DNA of 64,000 nucleotides from Trachythela sp. YZ-2020 (taxonomy: Eukaryota; Cnidaria; Anthozoa; Malacalcyonacea; Clavulariidae), in assembly GCA_016169945.1 (NCBI GenBank), contig JADLSH010000293.1, positions 558,001-622,000 on the forward strand. The letters are read 5' to 3'. Under the pieces are notes generated by a model. It saw only the letters and a program-made list of their open reading frames with translations, made no database searches and had not been told where the DNA came from. Positions 44,039 through 54,849 of this stretch are shown here, piece after piece. The number at the start of each line of letters is the position of its first letter. Position 1 is the first letter of the stretch. The position numbers and the translations under genes are program-made.

Positions 44039-44223
44039 ATAGACCACTTTCATAAATGGCTGCCGATTAAAAATTATTTTATATGCATATAAATTGGCCC
44101 TTCTAGCCTTGGCATGATGTTTACATTTCAAAATATTTTTTACTCTGAAATGAGGTTAGTTGGTCTAATTTATATGCACATAAGAGAATTTCAAATGGGC
44201 AGGCATTTATGAAAGTGGTCTAT
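44039..44223. mobile_element. 185-bp MITE, ATAGACCACTTTCATAAATG termini
   Basis: 20-bp terminal inverted repeats are exact at 44039-44058 and 44204-44223, with GGCTGCC/GGGCAGG continuing inward. Same family as 24159-24346. It lies in the left arm of the foldback element only, so it inserted after the arms were established, or was lost from the other arm. Confidence 0.85.
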
Positions 44224-44300
44224 ATCATTAAGTAAGTAAATGTATGTTGTTTTGTATCGTAGTCAGGAGTGGACCATACCAAGGAGAGTGAAAAATCACT

Positions 44301-44372
44301 CAGCCTGGCAGGGCTTGAACGTGCAACCTTTGATTTATTAGTCCAATGCTCAAACCACTGAGCTACTAGGCC
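44301..44372 (-). repeat. second tRNA-Thr-like copy, diverged
   Basis: Minus strand GGCCTAGTAGCTCAGTGG...TTCAAGCCCTGCC. The B-box-like GTTCAAGCC is better preserved here, but the anticodon loop reads CTAATAA and the T-stem has a mismatch. Followed by the same GAGTGATTTTTCACTC tail as the other copies. Confidence 0.6.
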
Positions 44373-44471
44373 AATATCGGTTCACTATTGTAGATGGCAT
44401 CAAACTACAATATGTGTGATGTAGTTTATAGATGGCTGACTTTAATGTATTTTTTGCTCTTTCTTCCTTTT

Positions 44472-44663
44472 TTAGTTGAAGATGCCAGTTTTCTGCTCTC
44501 GAACTTGATGGTGTAATATATATGCATCCTGAGACGGAAAAAGCTTTAACATGTAATCCATAGAAACTCTAGCAAGATGGAATGTGATGGACACACTTTT
44601 GAGGCTCTTTAGCAAATTAGCATCAACTAATGTGGACTTGGTATTCATAAAAACATTTGACAA
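44472..44663 (-). pseudogene. inverted copy of P-like transposase 3' end
   Basis: Minus-strand frame containing TKSTLVDANLLKSLKSVSITFH, the mirror of the C-terminal part of the ORF at 45525-46121 (TKSTLVGANLLKSLKRVSITFH). Frame changes downstream of this. It is part of the foldback arm, not an independent gene. Confidence 0.8.
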
Positions 44664-45008
44664 AAAGGAATGGCTGTGATATGATTAATCCTTGAGAATC
44701 AGAGTTCTAGTCCCAGCTTTTAGAATTACTACATGTCATTGTAGACAAGTTTGGATGAAGTAATTACTTTATAAAATGAATCTTCATGCATGCTATTAGC
44801 TCAAACAATGGTGGTTGAGGATTATGAGCATTTTGAAAGGAGTGAATGGAAATTATTTGTAGTGAAAACTGAATGTGACAATGTTTAATATGACAATAAA
44901 TATATTTTTAAATTTTCTATATTTTTCAAAAAATCTGTGTTTGTGTATCTTTGTTTTGCAAAACAAGCAAAATTGTCAAAAACAGTGCAAAGTACAATTC
45001 TCTTCTTA

Positions 45009-45121
45009 TTAACCCTTTAAGTGGCAATGCACCCTCATGTCCCCTACTTTATTATTTTACTCTGTCTAATGCCAGACAATTTTACTCATCAAGGGGAGAG
45101 TGCTGCCACTCAATGGGTTAA
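45009..45121. mobile_element. 113-bp TTAA MITE, copy 1
   Basis: TTAACCCTTTAAGTGGCAATGC at the left and TGCCACTCAATGGGTTAA at the right are inverted termini including TTAA, the target of piggyBac- and Kolobok-type elements. The core contains TTTTACTCTGTCTAATGCC. Confidence 0.85.
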
Positions 45122-45146
45122 TCAGACTATCTGCCCATGCATCCTG

Positions 45147-45259
45147 TTAACCCTTTAAGTGGCAATGCACCCTCATATGCCGTACTTTATTGTTTTACTC
45201 TGTCTAATGCCAGACGATTTTACTCGTCAAGGGGAGAGTGCTGCCACTCAATGGGTTAA
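45147..45259. mobile_element. 113-bp TTAA MITE, copy 2
   Basis: Nearly identical to copy 1, 25 bp downstream in the same orientation, so the pair may come from local tandem duplication. Both lie in the centre of the foldback element. Confidence 0.85.
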
Positions 45260-45524
45260 TAACTCAAATTCTCCTCTTATTAATAACTTGTGTATCAAAA
45301 CAGAATTTATAATTACTGAACTTACCTAATACCTATTAATTTTATAAATTAAATAAAATAAAACATATCTGAGAAAACCATGACTTTCAATTAAAATGCA
45401 AGAAAATTGTTGTTTTTATTGAGGTTAACTTAGGCTTATAACACTTGAGGTTAACAGTAGGGCCTTTAGGAAACTTCTTTTCAATTCACTTTTCACCTCA
45501 AACACTGGCAACTGTGCAGAAGAT

Positions 45525-46121
45525 TTGGATTCACTCGGCTCCTCTCAAACTTTCAAATCAGTCCAACAATGCTGCATTGGTGAGACCAGGTCATCAACCA
45601 TAAACATTGGTGCTAGGAGAAACAGACTACAAGGAGAAAGAAGTCAGTTCCAGCATCGTCCAACAAAATGCTGTGCCATATGTGCAGGATACCTTCTCAA
45701 GAAGTGTTTCACTGTCCATGAATGTCCCTTGTGCAAAGAAGCCACCATGTCCCAAACTGCAGATTCTGCAAACATGTTGTACTGTTGTTTTAAGAACTAC
45801 AATAAAAGCTGCACACAGTCTCAAGGATTAATCCTACCATCTCAGCTCTTCCTTGATTTTGTTCTACATCTGGAAGATGTTTTTGTGCAGCAATTCTCAG
45901 TGTATACCAAGTCCACATTAGTTGGTGCTAATTTGCTAAAGAGCCTCAAACGTGTGTCCATCACATTCCATTCTTGCCCAGAGTTTCCTGTGGATTACAT
46001 GTTAAAGCTTTTTCTCAGGATGTGTATATATTACACCATCAAGTTCGAGAACAGAAAACTGGCATCTTCAACTAAGAAAGGAAGAAAGAGCAAAAAATAC
46101 ATTAAAGTTAGCCATCTATAA
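45525..46121 (+). pseudogene. P-element-like transposase C-terminal fragment
   Basis: 198-codon open frame. After a Ser/Thr-rich start of doubtful coding value it has ICAGYLLKKCF...CPLCKEA (a conserved A-G-Y then C-x2-C), then LEDVFVQQFS, LLKSLKRVSITFHSCPEFP, and a lysine-rich tail ending KKYIKVSHL. This order resembles the C-terminal region of THAP9/P-element-like transposases of cnidarians; that is recognition from memory of the family, not a search. The THAP zinc finger and RNase-H-like catalytic core are missing, so the protein is inactive. The 3' portion lies inside the inverted arm and is duplicated at 44472-44663. Confidence 0.6.
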
Positions 46122-46182
46122 ACTACTGTACATCACACATATTATTGTAGTTTGATGCCATCTACTATAGGGAACTGATATT

Positions 46183-46258
46183 GGCCTTGTAGCTCAGTGC
46201 ATGGTTTGAGCATTGGACTAGTAAACCAGAGGTCGCAGGTACAAGCCCTGCCAAGGCT
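46183..46258 (+). repeat. tRNA-Thr-like copy in right arm
   Basis: GGCCTTG...CAAGGCT acceptor stem and CTAGTAA anticodon loop kept; the D-loop has a 4-base insertion (AGTGCATGGTTT). Its 5' flank matches the inner left-arm copy and its 3' flank the outer one, suggesting recombination between the two. Confidence 0.6.
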
Positions 46259-48312
46259 GAGTGATTTTTCACTCTTCTGGGTCTGGTCCACTCAGTGAAG
46301 CAACAACCAATATCTTATATCTGAATAAGTTGGACTAACTGCACTTAAATAAATATCTAATGCAAGAAAACAGTGAAGTTCAAAAGAAATGTTTAACTTG
46401 GAAGTTGATTTTCAAAGACTTTATTTCATTTCTAACACACAGGCAGAGAAATGGTGATGGTCTGATGGAAAAACATACATCAGATAAATACTGTATATCT
46501 ATTGTAAGAATGAGTTCATGATACGGAGCTCGGTTGCAATGTTATTTATACTCTTTATACTAAGGTTAGCGAGAAATATTCTGTACAAGACTGCAACAAA
46601 AGCTGTGCTGAGAATTGTCAAATTGTATATGGACTGCAGCTTTCATATGGCTGGCCGAACTGGCCATAGTTAAGAGCACAAAGTTTGACTTAAAAAGCCA
46701 CTTTCAGGGCTAATAAAAAGTATGAAAATACTCTCTTACCTTCCTAAATTTGATTTCCGACCGTAAACGTTGAATTCAGAGGTCCAAACCGCTAAAAACT
46801 AAGTTTTTATGCGCGCGATGTCAATTTCACAATACATTTTCCAATAGTTCTGGCTGCAGTTTACTGGCCAGAGCAATGGCGGCCACCCGGAAGTCGCACC
46901 TGTCGGAAGCGCCAAAAACATCAAACGAGTGAGCTATCTATTCATTCTCTAATCTATGCCTCGGTTATTAAAACGATCATGGATCTTTATATAAGTCGAT
47001 ATGAACCGGACAATGCTGACTATAAAAGTTGACCAGGATCATGCTGTGGTTTATCAATTTATGTAAGTTTGAACACTGTTGATATAAAATATTAAATGTT
47101 GTGCACTACAGGCACTGCAATTCAGCACTTGTAGCACATAAGGCCGTCGGAATTATTAAAAGTACAGTTTATATTACCGTCACTTAAAATTTCGAAAGTT
47201 GATAAGCCCTCTACCCTGTAATTTATAGGCCCCGCACTATTTTCAATAAAGGAAAACGAAACAATTTATGAATTGTTCTGGAAGTTCATATCACAATATT
47301 GGCATATTAATTATACTTATCGAAATAGATAAAATGTTGAAAACAGACTGATTCTTGCCATCCTGACTTTTTTCTGTTTGAATATAAGGGTTCCTATGTC
47401 ATATTATATACCTATAAGCTTGATAGTATGTAACTTATGCACCAGTCATGGAAAGCCTTGCACCCCCCTATCCGGGACATGCCGGGGAAATAGCGGGGAT
47501 TTATTTGCAGATTAGCCTATCTGTTATGCCTGGGTACTCAGGGCATTAGACAGCGTACGTTAGCTATGTGTCATGATGGCCAGGGATTATGGGCTGGGAA
47601 TCAGCGGGAATTCGTCTGTTCGAGATGTATTGTTAAGCCTTGTTCATCGACCTTTACCCTATATTACTCTATAGACATTGTTTTACTAAAAATAGCTTTT
47701 ACAGGATAATGTATTGACTTTGTGTAAATTGCAAGATACAACTAACAGACAAAATGCAAAATATTTACCTACTTTGACAAACTCTGGATTGCATGTCTGG
47801 CCTCCAATGATCAAAATTGGGGAAATTTTAGAATAGTTTGTTGCCCGGGTAGCGGGGGACTTTAGTCATGTTTAGACTAGTAAGAAGGCCATGTATAGGT
47901 GGGGGATTAGAATGATTTAGGACACAACCTTTATCTAATGTCCGCTGTTCCCTGGGTAGGGGGGTGCGTGGCTTTCCAATTACTAGTGCATTAGTGTGTT
48001 TCGGCTTTTATCAATAGGCATGTAACTTCCCTTGTTTCAGCTAAGCGCCCTCTCTTCAGCAAGCCCCCTCGGATAAGCGCCCTCCTAATCTTATCTGAAA
48101 TAAACAACCAGAACCCCCCTCTCCTGGGGAAAGGGTGTTTACACTGTATATAGTATTTACTATTTTCAGCATTTTAATTTGGTTGGCGAGTTTAGGCGAT
48201 TTAGTGCGAGTTTAAGCGATTTAAGAGAATCGTTGCCAATGTTTATCCGCGATTTAAGGCGAGTTAGGGCGATTTAAGGCGATTTAAGGCGAGTTAAGAT
48301 CCCAGAGCAGGC

Positions 48313-49275
48313 CTAGGCGAAAACTACTGCGTCTAGCCATAAATCCCAATCGTTATCGTGTTTTGTACAAAATGCCGCTAACATATCTTGCAGTGTCCTA
48401 TTTTGCCGCTCTACTTGGCCGTCGCATTGAGGATGATACGCCGTTGTTCGCGTCTTGGTGATTCCCATTAAATCGCACACTTCGTGCATTAAATTACTTT
48501 CGAAGTTCGCCCCTTGATCAGAGTGTAAGACAACTGGGGGCCCAAATCGACTGAAAACTTTATCGACAAGTATTTTAGCTACTGTGGACGCTTTTTGATC
48601 TGCAGTGGGAAACGCTTCACACCATTTTGTAAAGTGGTCCATTAAAACCAATATGTGGCGATTGCCACGACTAGTTTCAGGCAAGGGGCCCATATAGTCT
48701 AAAGCCCAAAATGTAAATGGTGTGCTCACTTCTAAACTTTGCAATGGGGCAGTTCCACTATTTGCCGTCGGCGCTGGCGCTTTTCTTTTGATGCATACGT
48801 CGCAATGGCGGATATAATCTTCAACAGATTTTCGCATATGTGGCCAAAAGAAACGTTTCCTAATACGGTCTAGTGTTCGTGTGACGCCTAGGTGTCCGGT
48901 AAATGGGCTATCATGGGTACCCTTAAGTATTTCGTTTTCTAGTGCTTTGGGTACAACTACAACCGGATCGGGATGCGTATTTCGTGTCTTAAGTGACCGA
49001 TAAAGCAACCCATCTCGAACAAACAACTTTTTGTAATGATGCCAAAATGTTACTAAGTGACGGTCATGTCGCCATGTCGCAAGCTTCTGTTTTGGTGTGC
49101 CGCTAATTTTAAGTTGGATAATTTGAGAAATAATCGGGTCTTCTTGTTGCGCAGTCCGTAAGTTAATTGTTGGATTAACGCTTATTGCACAATTAGGTTT
49201 ATCTTCGACAGAGTCCTGTAAATACGATGTCGCAGTGGTATCAGTTTGGCATTCTTGGACTGTGTTTTCATGCAT
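48313..49275 (-). pseudogene. Gypsy integrase, zinc-binding and catalytic core
   Basis: 320-codon frame. H2C2 zinc-binding motif (HDSPFTGHLG ... CDVCIKR) near residues 116-165. The core has D in ALDYMGPLP, D in LHSDQGANF and E in DGQVERQNR, so all three catalytic residues are present. It is cut at VVFA by the 8.5-kb DNA element. The frame is shifted relative to the RNase H frame upstream by a break near 49290-49335. Confidence 0.95.
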
Positions 49276-49297
49276 GTGAGATTCGCTAGAATAGGTG

Positions 49298-51724
49298 CTA
49301 CAAGACGAGACAGAGCATCGGCATTATTGTGAGTTTACCTGGCTTATGAATGACTGAAAATTGAAATTCTTGTAACTCCATTACCCACCTTTCTAACCGT
49401 CCTTTAAGACGTATACTATGTAGCCATTTTAAGGCACTATGGTCTGTTATAACCTTGAACGGGCGGCCTAATAAGTACGTCCGAAAAGTGCGGATACCAA
49501 ATACAATCGCGAATGCTTCTTTTTCTGTTGTGCAGTATTTTCGCTCCCGGGCGGACAAAATTTTAGACGCATATGCTATGGGTCGTTCTTCGCCATTGTC
49601 ATCAATCTGTGACAATACCGCACCTAGTCCTATATCCGATGCGTCTGTTTGTAGGATAAATTCTCGGTCAAATTTGGGATGGACTAGTACCGGCGAATTG
49701 CACAGACATGTCTGAAGCGTTGTAAAAGCATTTTCACAATCTTGGTTCCATTCAAACTGTTTTGTACTGGTTGTTGAGGTCAATTTAGTCAGAGGTGCCG
49801 AAATGGCTGCGTAATTCTTAATAAAACGGCGATAATACCCCGATAAACCTAGGAAACTTCGGACTTCCTTGACTGTCTTTGGCACCGGAATTTGCTTGAT
49901 TGCTTCGACCTTTGACGGAACCGGGCTTATACCGTCTTCGGATATCATATGTCCTAAATAGTGAACCTTCTTTGCCGCAAAAGTACATTTTGACACATTT
50001 AACCGCAGATTTTGCTGCTGGAAACGAGTTAAAACCGTTCTTAACCTATCACAGTGTTCGGTAACGCTGTTACTAAATATAATTATGTCGTCCAAATAGC
50101 AAAGACATATACTATAAGTAAGACCAGCTAAAACTAGTTCCATGGCTCGCTGGAACGTTGCGGGCGCAGTTGCGAGGCCAAAAGGCATTCGGTTGAACTC
50201 GTATAAGCCGCTATGCGTGATAAAAGCGGTTTTTTCACGATCGTCAGGATGAACTGGAATTTGCCAATAGCCGCTTTTAGGTCCAAAGTGGAAAAATACT
50301 TCGCGTTTCCCACCGAGTCGAGTAAATCGTCTACCCTTGGCAAGGGATGTGCGTCATGACGAGTAATCTGATTAAGTTGCCGGTAATCAATGCAAAAGCG
50401 AATATCACCTGATTTTTTTCGCACTAAAACAATTGGGCTAGCCCATGGGCTGGTGCTAGGACTTATAATTCCTTGATCTAACATGTCCGAAATTTGTTTG
50501 TTTGACTCTTCGCGAAATGCGTATGGCATTCGTCTGGCTCGCTGCCTAATTGGAGAATTGTCACCGGTGTCAATTTTGTGCTGCGCTACGTTTGTTTTGC
50601 TAATTTCACCGCTAAAAGTTCCTCAAACTCTTCTAACACTCGTTTCACTTGTTGTTTTTCAGAATTACTTAAACCCGGGTCTAGACTAGAATCAATTTTT
50701 GACGCCACGTGATCTGCTTTGACGGCATTACAGTTAACCGGATCGTTGTTGTTAGCAACGGTCTCTTTCTCGATTAGAGGACAAAATTCCGCCAATTTAC
50801 AACCTTGTGGTAATTCAATTTCGTTGTCCGTAGTGTTAGCTATTCGAATTGGCACTATTTTACCTACAGGAGTAACAACTAAATGAGCTACATGCAAGCC
50901 TTTTAAATGTCTAACACTATCTGATTGACTACCTGATATCATACCAACCTGTGAAATGTTTTTCACCAGCACCTTACCGTCAATTATTATTTCCGATCGA
51001 GCCGGAATTGCAATGCCCTTAGGAAGAATAACTTTGTTAACACCTTTCAACTGAGATTGGACAAGAAGCATGCTTGTTTCAGTGGTTTTACTCGAGTCAT
51101 CGGGGGAAGCAACAGGCGGATTTGCCTCTGTGATCACAACTCCGCTCGACTGTACCTTCATTGTTGGATGCTCCGCATGTAATGGGAATTTCCCATAGGG
51201 CCCCACTAACTGAAAACTACTTCGACCTCCCCGAAAATCCCTTGAATACCTAATTTGTGCTGCGTAATAAAGTCCCATCCCAAAACACAATCGTAGGGTA
51301 TATTACTACTTACAAGAAAACAACTATTATATTTACGTTGAGAATGAGGAAAAGTGACACTTGTCACAATGTTGCCTTGAATATCTAATTCCCCACCTGT
51401 AATTGAAGTGCAACGCTGTGATTGCGATTTATCTAATAGAATACAGTCAAAATCGAGAATATTATGAATGTTATCATTAATAAAAGACTTCATTGATCCA
51501 GTATCTAGAAGAGCATTGACCGGTACACCGTCAATGAAACATGTTACGAATGGGTGTGCAGGCAAGCTCTCATTACAAACATTAGTACTATTAGCATTAA
51601 GAGAGTCACAGTGCTTACTTGTTTCGGGGCTGTCTACCGGCCTGTAGTTCCTCGAGACGCCCCTTGGAAGTTTAAAGGTGCATAGTTTCCACAATCGCGA
51701 GCAAAATGTCCATATCTTTGACAT
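49298..51724 (-). pseudogene. Gypsy protease, reverse transcriptase and RNase H, frameshifted
   Basis: Pol starts in a frame overlapping the end of Gag (51634-51724), an arrangement that could use programmed frameshifting. The retropepsin motif is ALLDTGSMKSF (near 51510). RT motifs follow: WASPIVLVRKKSG and FCIDYRQLN (near 50400), STLDLK (near 50290), MPFGLATAPATFQ (near 50180), YLDDIIIFS active site (near 50090) and FLGLSGYYRRF (near 49840). RNase H shows LQTDASDIGLGAVL, TEKEAFAIV and TDHSALKWL. Frame breaks are visible near 51213, 50580, 50265 and 49335. Each is small, probably one or two bases. Confidence 0.93.
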
Positions 51725-52499
51725 TCATAGCACCGTACATTGGAATGGTTTTGACGTTGGCGTGGACTGCGGCAATCACGAGCAAGGTGACCTGGTTTTC
51801 CACATTGAAAACATGTAGCTTTCGATCGCTGTCGATTTATAGGTTGGTTAACTGCGGCGGCATAGAACTGTTCTGAAGTGGCCATCTGATCTTCGAGCGC
51901 CTTCTGTCGAGTGGCAAGTTCGTTCATGAGACCCACGAGTTGGTCCATGTCGGCGTTCGGTTTGGGTGTTGCGGAGCTGGCGTTGGTTGTAAAGGATGAG
52001 TCGTGTTCTTCAATCGCACGATAACGCTGAACAAAGCCTAGCATTTCGTTCACGTTTGGTGTGGGGTATGAGCCAAAAGCTTCCCTCTCATTGGTTTGGG
52101 TAGACCACGCATAAATTGGCGCGACAAAAGTGCAGATGTGGCTTCGTCACCGAGCGTTGGGTCGGCTTTTTCCAGAAGTTGTTCCAGCTCCCACTTGAAA
52201 ACTGATGGGTCTTCACCGCTCCGAAGCATTCGGGCCTCAAACTTGGCATAATAATTTTCCTCTCGACTGGTGGGCACAGGGCTTGTTTCAAGCGCTTCGT
52301 CGCGGCGTCGTATGTGGCTCTCTCCTCGGCAGGAATGGCGTAGAAATGACTAGACGCGCGGCCACGGAGAAACGCAGGCAATTTCTTGATCTTGTCGTCG
52401 TCTTTCCAACCATTGGCTACAGCACATGCATCAAACTCTCTTAGCCAGGCGACAACGTCGTCTCCGTCGAATTTTGTTGGCAGAATGCTCGTTGACATG
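51634..52499 (-). pseudogene. Gypsy Gag with two zinc knuckles
   Basis: The likely start is the ATG at 52499, just after the primer binding site. The N-terminal part has LPTKFDGDDVVAWLREFDA, the usual retrotransposon Gag beginning. Frame breaks near 52262 and 52055 lead to the last segment, which has CFQCGKPGHLARDC and CYECQRYGHFARDC, two CCHC knuckles for RNA binding. It ends at a TAG at about 51634, overlapping Pol by about 90 bp. Confidence 0.92.
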
Positions 52500-52531
52500 A
52501 TTTCGTTTTTTGTTTTACCGCTGCCACCAAT

Positions 52532-52741
52532 TGTAGCGTGCCGATACTCAATAGACTTCACGAACTCGGTTTTAAACTCTTTATTTCCCAGTTATATTAC
52601 AGAGGCTACAGCCTTTCATGTGCGACCCTCTCGCTCTGAGGTGCGCGTTCACTCTCTCGTCATCGGCTCAAGTCATTGTCTAGATCATCCACTGTCCGGA
52701 AACCACATCGGTTTCACATTACATATTGTATACACGTTACA
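52532..52741 (-). repeat. Gypsy 5' LTR, 210 bp
   Basis: Identical by eye to the LTR at 38925-39134; followed by CATG target duplication. Confidence 0.95.
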
Positions 52742-53090
52742 CATGAGCTTATAAAACTCTTTCCAACGCGATCGTTCTGATTCAGTTTTGTTGCAAAGTT
52801 TGATATTTTTGTCAAAGATGACAAAATAGTTTAGCATAAAAATCTTAATAGATGCTGCAGCAGAATCAGAGACGAAATTATAAAAATCACATTTCCCGAC
52901 AAAATTAAATTATGCATACACTGAGGCCATGAGGCATAAACGTTCCTACTACTGTCGCCAAAATGAAAAATAAAAACATAGTCAAGGTCGAAAACACATA
53001 ACAAGTTCCAATATTTGATATAGACTTTATAGTGCTGAAATATGCAGTCTAAATTGTGTATTTTACGATGGTTATAACTTAACTCTGAAT

Positions 53091-53384
53091 CAGGGGCGTA
53101 GAAACGTATTCAACATTGGGGGAGCCCAAGCTCACGAGGCGCCACCATGGTTGGCGCCGAGCGAATTTTTTTTAAAATTTGAAGCCCCCAGATCGCCGGA
53201 AACGGCCGTTTCAGAGTCGTATCTACCTCTTTTAGTTAGCTTGTTCAGGGAACTAAGCTGTTTCCATCATTTTCATGAAAATTATTCTATTTTTTGGGGG
53301 GGCCGAAAGATATTTCGGCCCCCCCTCATATAATATTGGGGGGGGCCGCGGCCCCCCCCGGCCCCCCCGCTTCCTACGCCACTG
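53091..53384. mobile_element. 294-bp hAT-type MITE, TSD CTCTGAAT
   Basis: Begins CAGGGGCGTAGAAACG and ends CTTCCTACGCCACTG (inverted CAGTGGCGTAGGAAG). Perfect 8-bp duplications CTCTGAAT at 53083-53090 and 53385-53392. The inner part has G-rich and C-rich tracts that fold back (53296-53370). It lies in the right part of the outer hAT-like element. Confidence 0.9.
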
Positions 53385-53898
53385 CTCTGAATGCTATAAA
53401 ACGTTCACCCAGAAAATACCATTTTGCGCTTTCGGCAAGGAGCAGGATCATCTTAGTTAGAGGTCTGTATGCGTATTGCCTTATTGTGAAACTGACATTT
53501 TTTATACGTACGCTATGTTAACTGAGGGTTCGGTAATCACTTGTAAACTAATGATTTTGAACATCCGTATAAAATACATTCGGAACAATGTTATTCGGAA
53601 ATTTAGAGATCCATTCGGAAATTTCTCATCTGCACCCCACCCCAATCATCAGGGGTTAGCTACGGCCCTGCCTCCCCTGCAACCTCCATAATTCTTTAAC
53701 GCGAGAAATGGACCATTCAAGATAAATTGATATAATGTGCTTTTAAACTACCTAAAACTCGTTAATTCTATTCAAAATCCACAAGAAAAAGTGGAAGGAA
53801 TTTAAATAAATTTTGGAAGGAAATTTTGTCAAAAAGAAGGAAATTTTGAGCAGCTGGGAAGGAAATTATTTTTGGACAGTGGAAGCACTGGTGTTTGC

Positions 53899-54690
53899 TT
53901 ATTCAACTTTTCTTGTACATTGTACAAGTTTAACTCAGATCATATAAAACAGATATAGTTTTCATTGATTCATTCTATATTAAGATATCTTTGATTTTCA
54001 ACTGGTCCATCGCTTAAAAGTCGAGTCAGGACATGATTTCTTTCAGTATGAGGCGAAGTGGCTATTTAAAAAGGTACTGTATTTAATACACACTCTGACC
54101 ACAGCTCTGACACTCGTGTCTTGCATGCATCAACCACTCAAATGATACTGACAATAGATTGATTTTATAATCATTTTCTAATCAAATTCATTGTTCAAAT
54201 GCAAAATGTCATCATTGCATGGCATTTTTGGTGTCATACAGTAAGAAACAGTCATTTGTCATAGAATAAATCAATCAGATGACAATCTAGTTTTTATAAT
54301 ACATTTCATAAAGGTTCATACAACTGTTAATAATATACATGAGTTTAGCAGCACATGTGATAACATCATTGTGTATGTGCCCTATTGCCTAAAGGCATTG
54401 AATGTTACGTGCTGAGCGATTTGATGTGAATTAATAAAAATCGCCCTAATTTACAACTGATTGGGATAAATCCTGTAGGTGTATATTAAAAATTGACCTT
54501 TGGTCCTTATGTGATCCCCTCAACATGATGAATTATATATTTACTTATTATACCGTAGATTATAAATTACATATTGTATAACGAATAAAATCACATTGCT
54601 CAGCAGGTGACACTTGGGCTGTGTTGTATGGTCTCAGGTACTAGGAACACCTTGTCACAGCAAATCAGTGATGCATTATGCAAGGCAACA
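53899..54690. other. non-coding stretch, nothing recognised
   Basis: AT-rich, no domains or terminal repeats that I can pair. Confidence 0.4.
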
Positions 54691-54802
54691 TTAACCCACT
54701 AGCTTGCAATGTGCCCAGATGAGCCCTACTTTAGTATTTTACTCTGTCTAACGCCAGATATTTTACACGTCAGTGGTAGGGTACTGCCAGTTAATGGGCT
54801 AA
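54691..54802. mobile_element. TTAA MITE, copy 3 (diverged)
   Basis: Starts TTAACCCACTAGC, core TTTTACTCTGTCTAACGCCAGA, ends CCAGTTAATGGGCTAA. The right TTAA has become CTAA. Confidence 0.8.
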
Positions 54803-54849
54803 AACTCAGCTAATTAGAACATGTGTTTACATCCAAGTAATATAGTCTG

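Larger units (their letters stand above)
40862..46958. mobile_element. foldback element with P-like transposase remnants
   Basis: Ends CAGAATGAATAG and (inverted) CATAGATTAGAGAATGAATAG; the left end lacks about 9 bp. CCTCGGT flanks both (40855-40861, 46959-46965), possibly 7 of 8 duplicated bases. The inverted arms exceed 1 kb: 43227-44655 pairs with 45895-46950, including a tRNA-like segment and the 3' part of a transposase gene. The left arm carries an extra roughly 390 bp with a MITE and a second tRNA-like copy. Another element (40868-43218) interrupts it after only 6 bp. P-like assignment rests on the ORF at 45525-46121. Confidence 0.75.
39839..48313. mobile_element. TIR element with GGCGATTTAA subterminal repeats, TSD TAGGCGAA
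   Basis: Termini GGCCTGCTCTGGGATCTTAA and its exact inverse complement at 48294-48313. TAGGCGAA is duplicated perfectly at 39831-39838 and 48314-48321, within Gypsy integrase codons. Both ends carry clusters of GGCGAGTT/GGCGATTTAAG motifs (39862-39985 and 48183-48298), probably transposase binding sites. Its own sequence is about 2.4 kb with no ORF of note; the middle holds the next nested elements. The 8-bp TSD suits hAT or P-type transposases; the family is unassigned. Confidence 0.88.
38925..52741 (-). mobile_element. Ty3/Gypsy LTR retrotransposon
   Basis: Two 210-bp LTRs (TGTAGCG...GTTACA) that look identical by eye, flanked by CATG at 38921-38924 and 52742-52745. The internal region, minus strand, runs Gag, protease, RT, RNase H, integrase, the Gypsy order. 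The primer binding site next to the right LTR reads TGGTGGCAGCGG and a purine tract (AGGGAGATGG) precedes the left LTR. An 8.5-kb DNA transposon complex sits inside the integrase. Excluding it, the element is about 5.3 kb. About six frame breaks disable the polyprotein despite the identical LTRs. Confidence 0.95.
37945..53890. mobile_element. hAT-like non-autonomous element, outermost host of the nest
   Basis: Left end CAGCGTTTCCACTTGG and right end CACTG (inverted: CAGTGCTTCCACTG) form imperfect TIRs beginning CAG, typical of hAT. Flanking 8-mers GTGTTTGT (37937-37944) and GTGTTTGC (53891-53898) differ at one base, giving the 8-bp duplication expected of hAT. GGAAGGAAATTT motifs repeat next to both ends. 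Its own sequence is only about 2.1 kb; the rest is the Gypsy insertion and small hAT MITEs. No transposase is seen. Confidence 0.8.

Noticed and set aside
51634..51724. Programmed frameshift site between Gypsy Gag and Pol
   Set aside because: The overlap is plausible, but I could not identify a convincing slippery sequence, and other random frame breaks surround it.
53296..53370. G-quadruplex-like G and C runs as a regulatory site
   Set aside because: They lie inside a hAT MITE with perfect TSDs and are best seen as part of its fold-back interior.
37945..53890. Intact transposase for the outer hAT-like element
   Set aside because: No hAT dimerisation or DDE motifs were seen in its own 2.1 kb; all coding sequence belongs to the nested elements.
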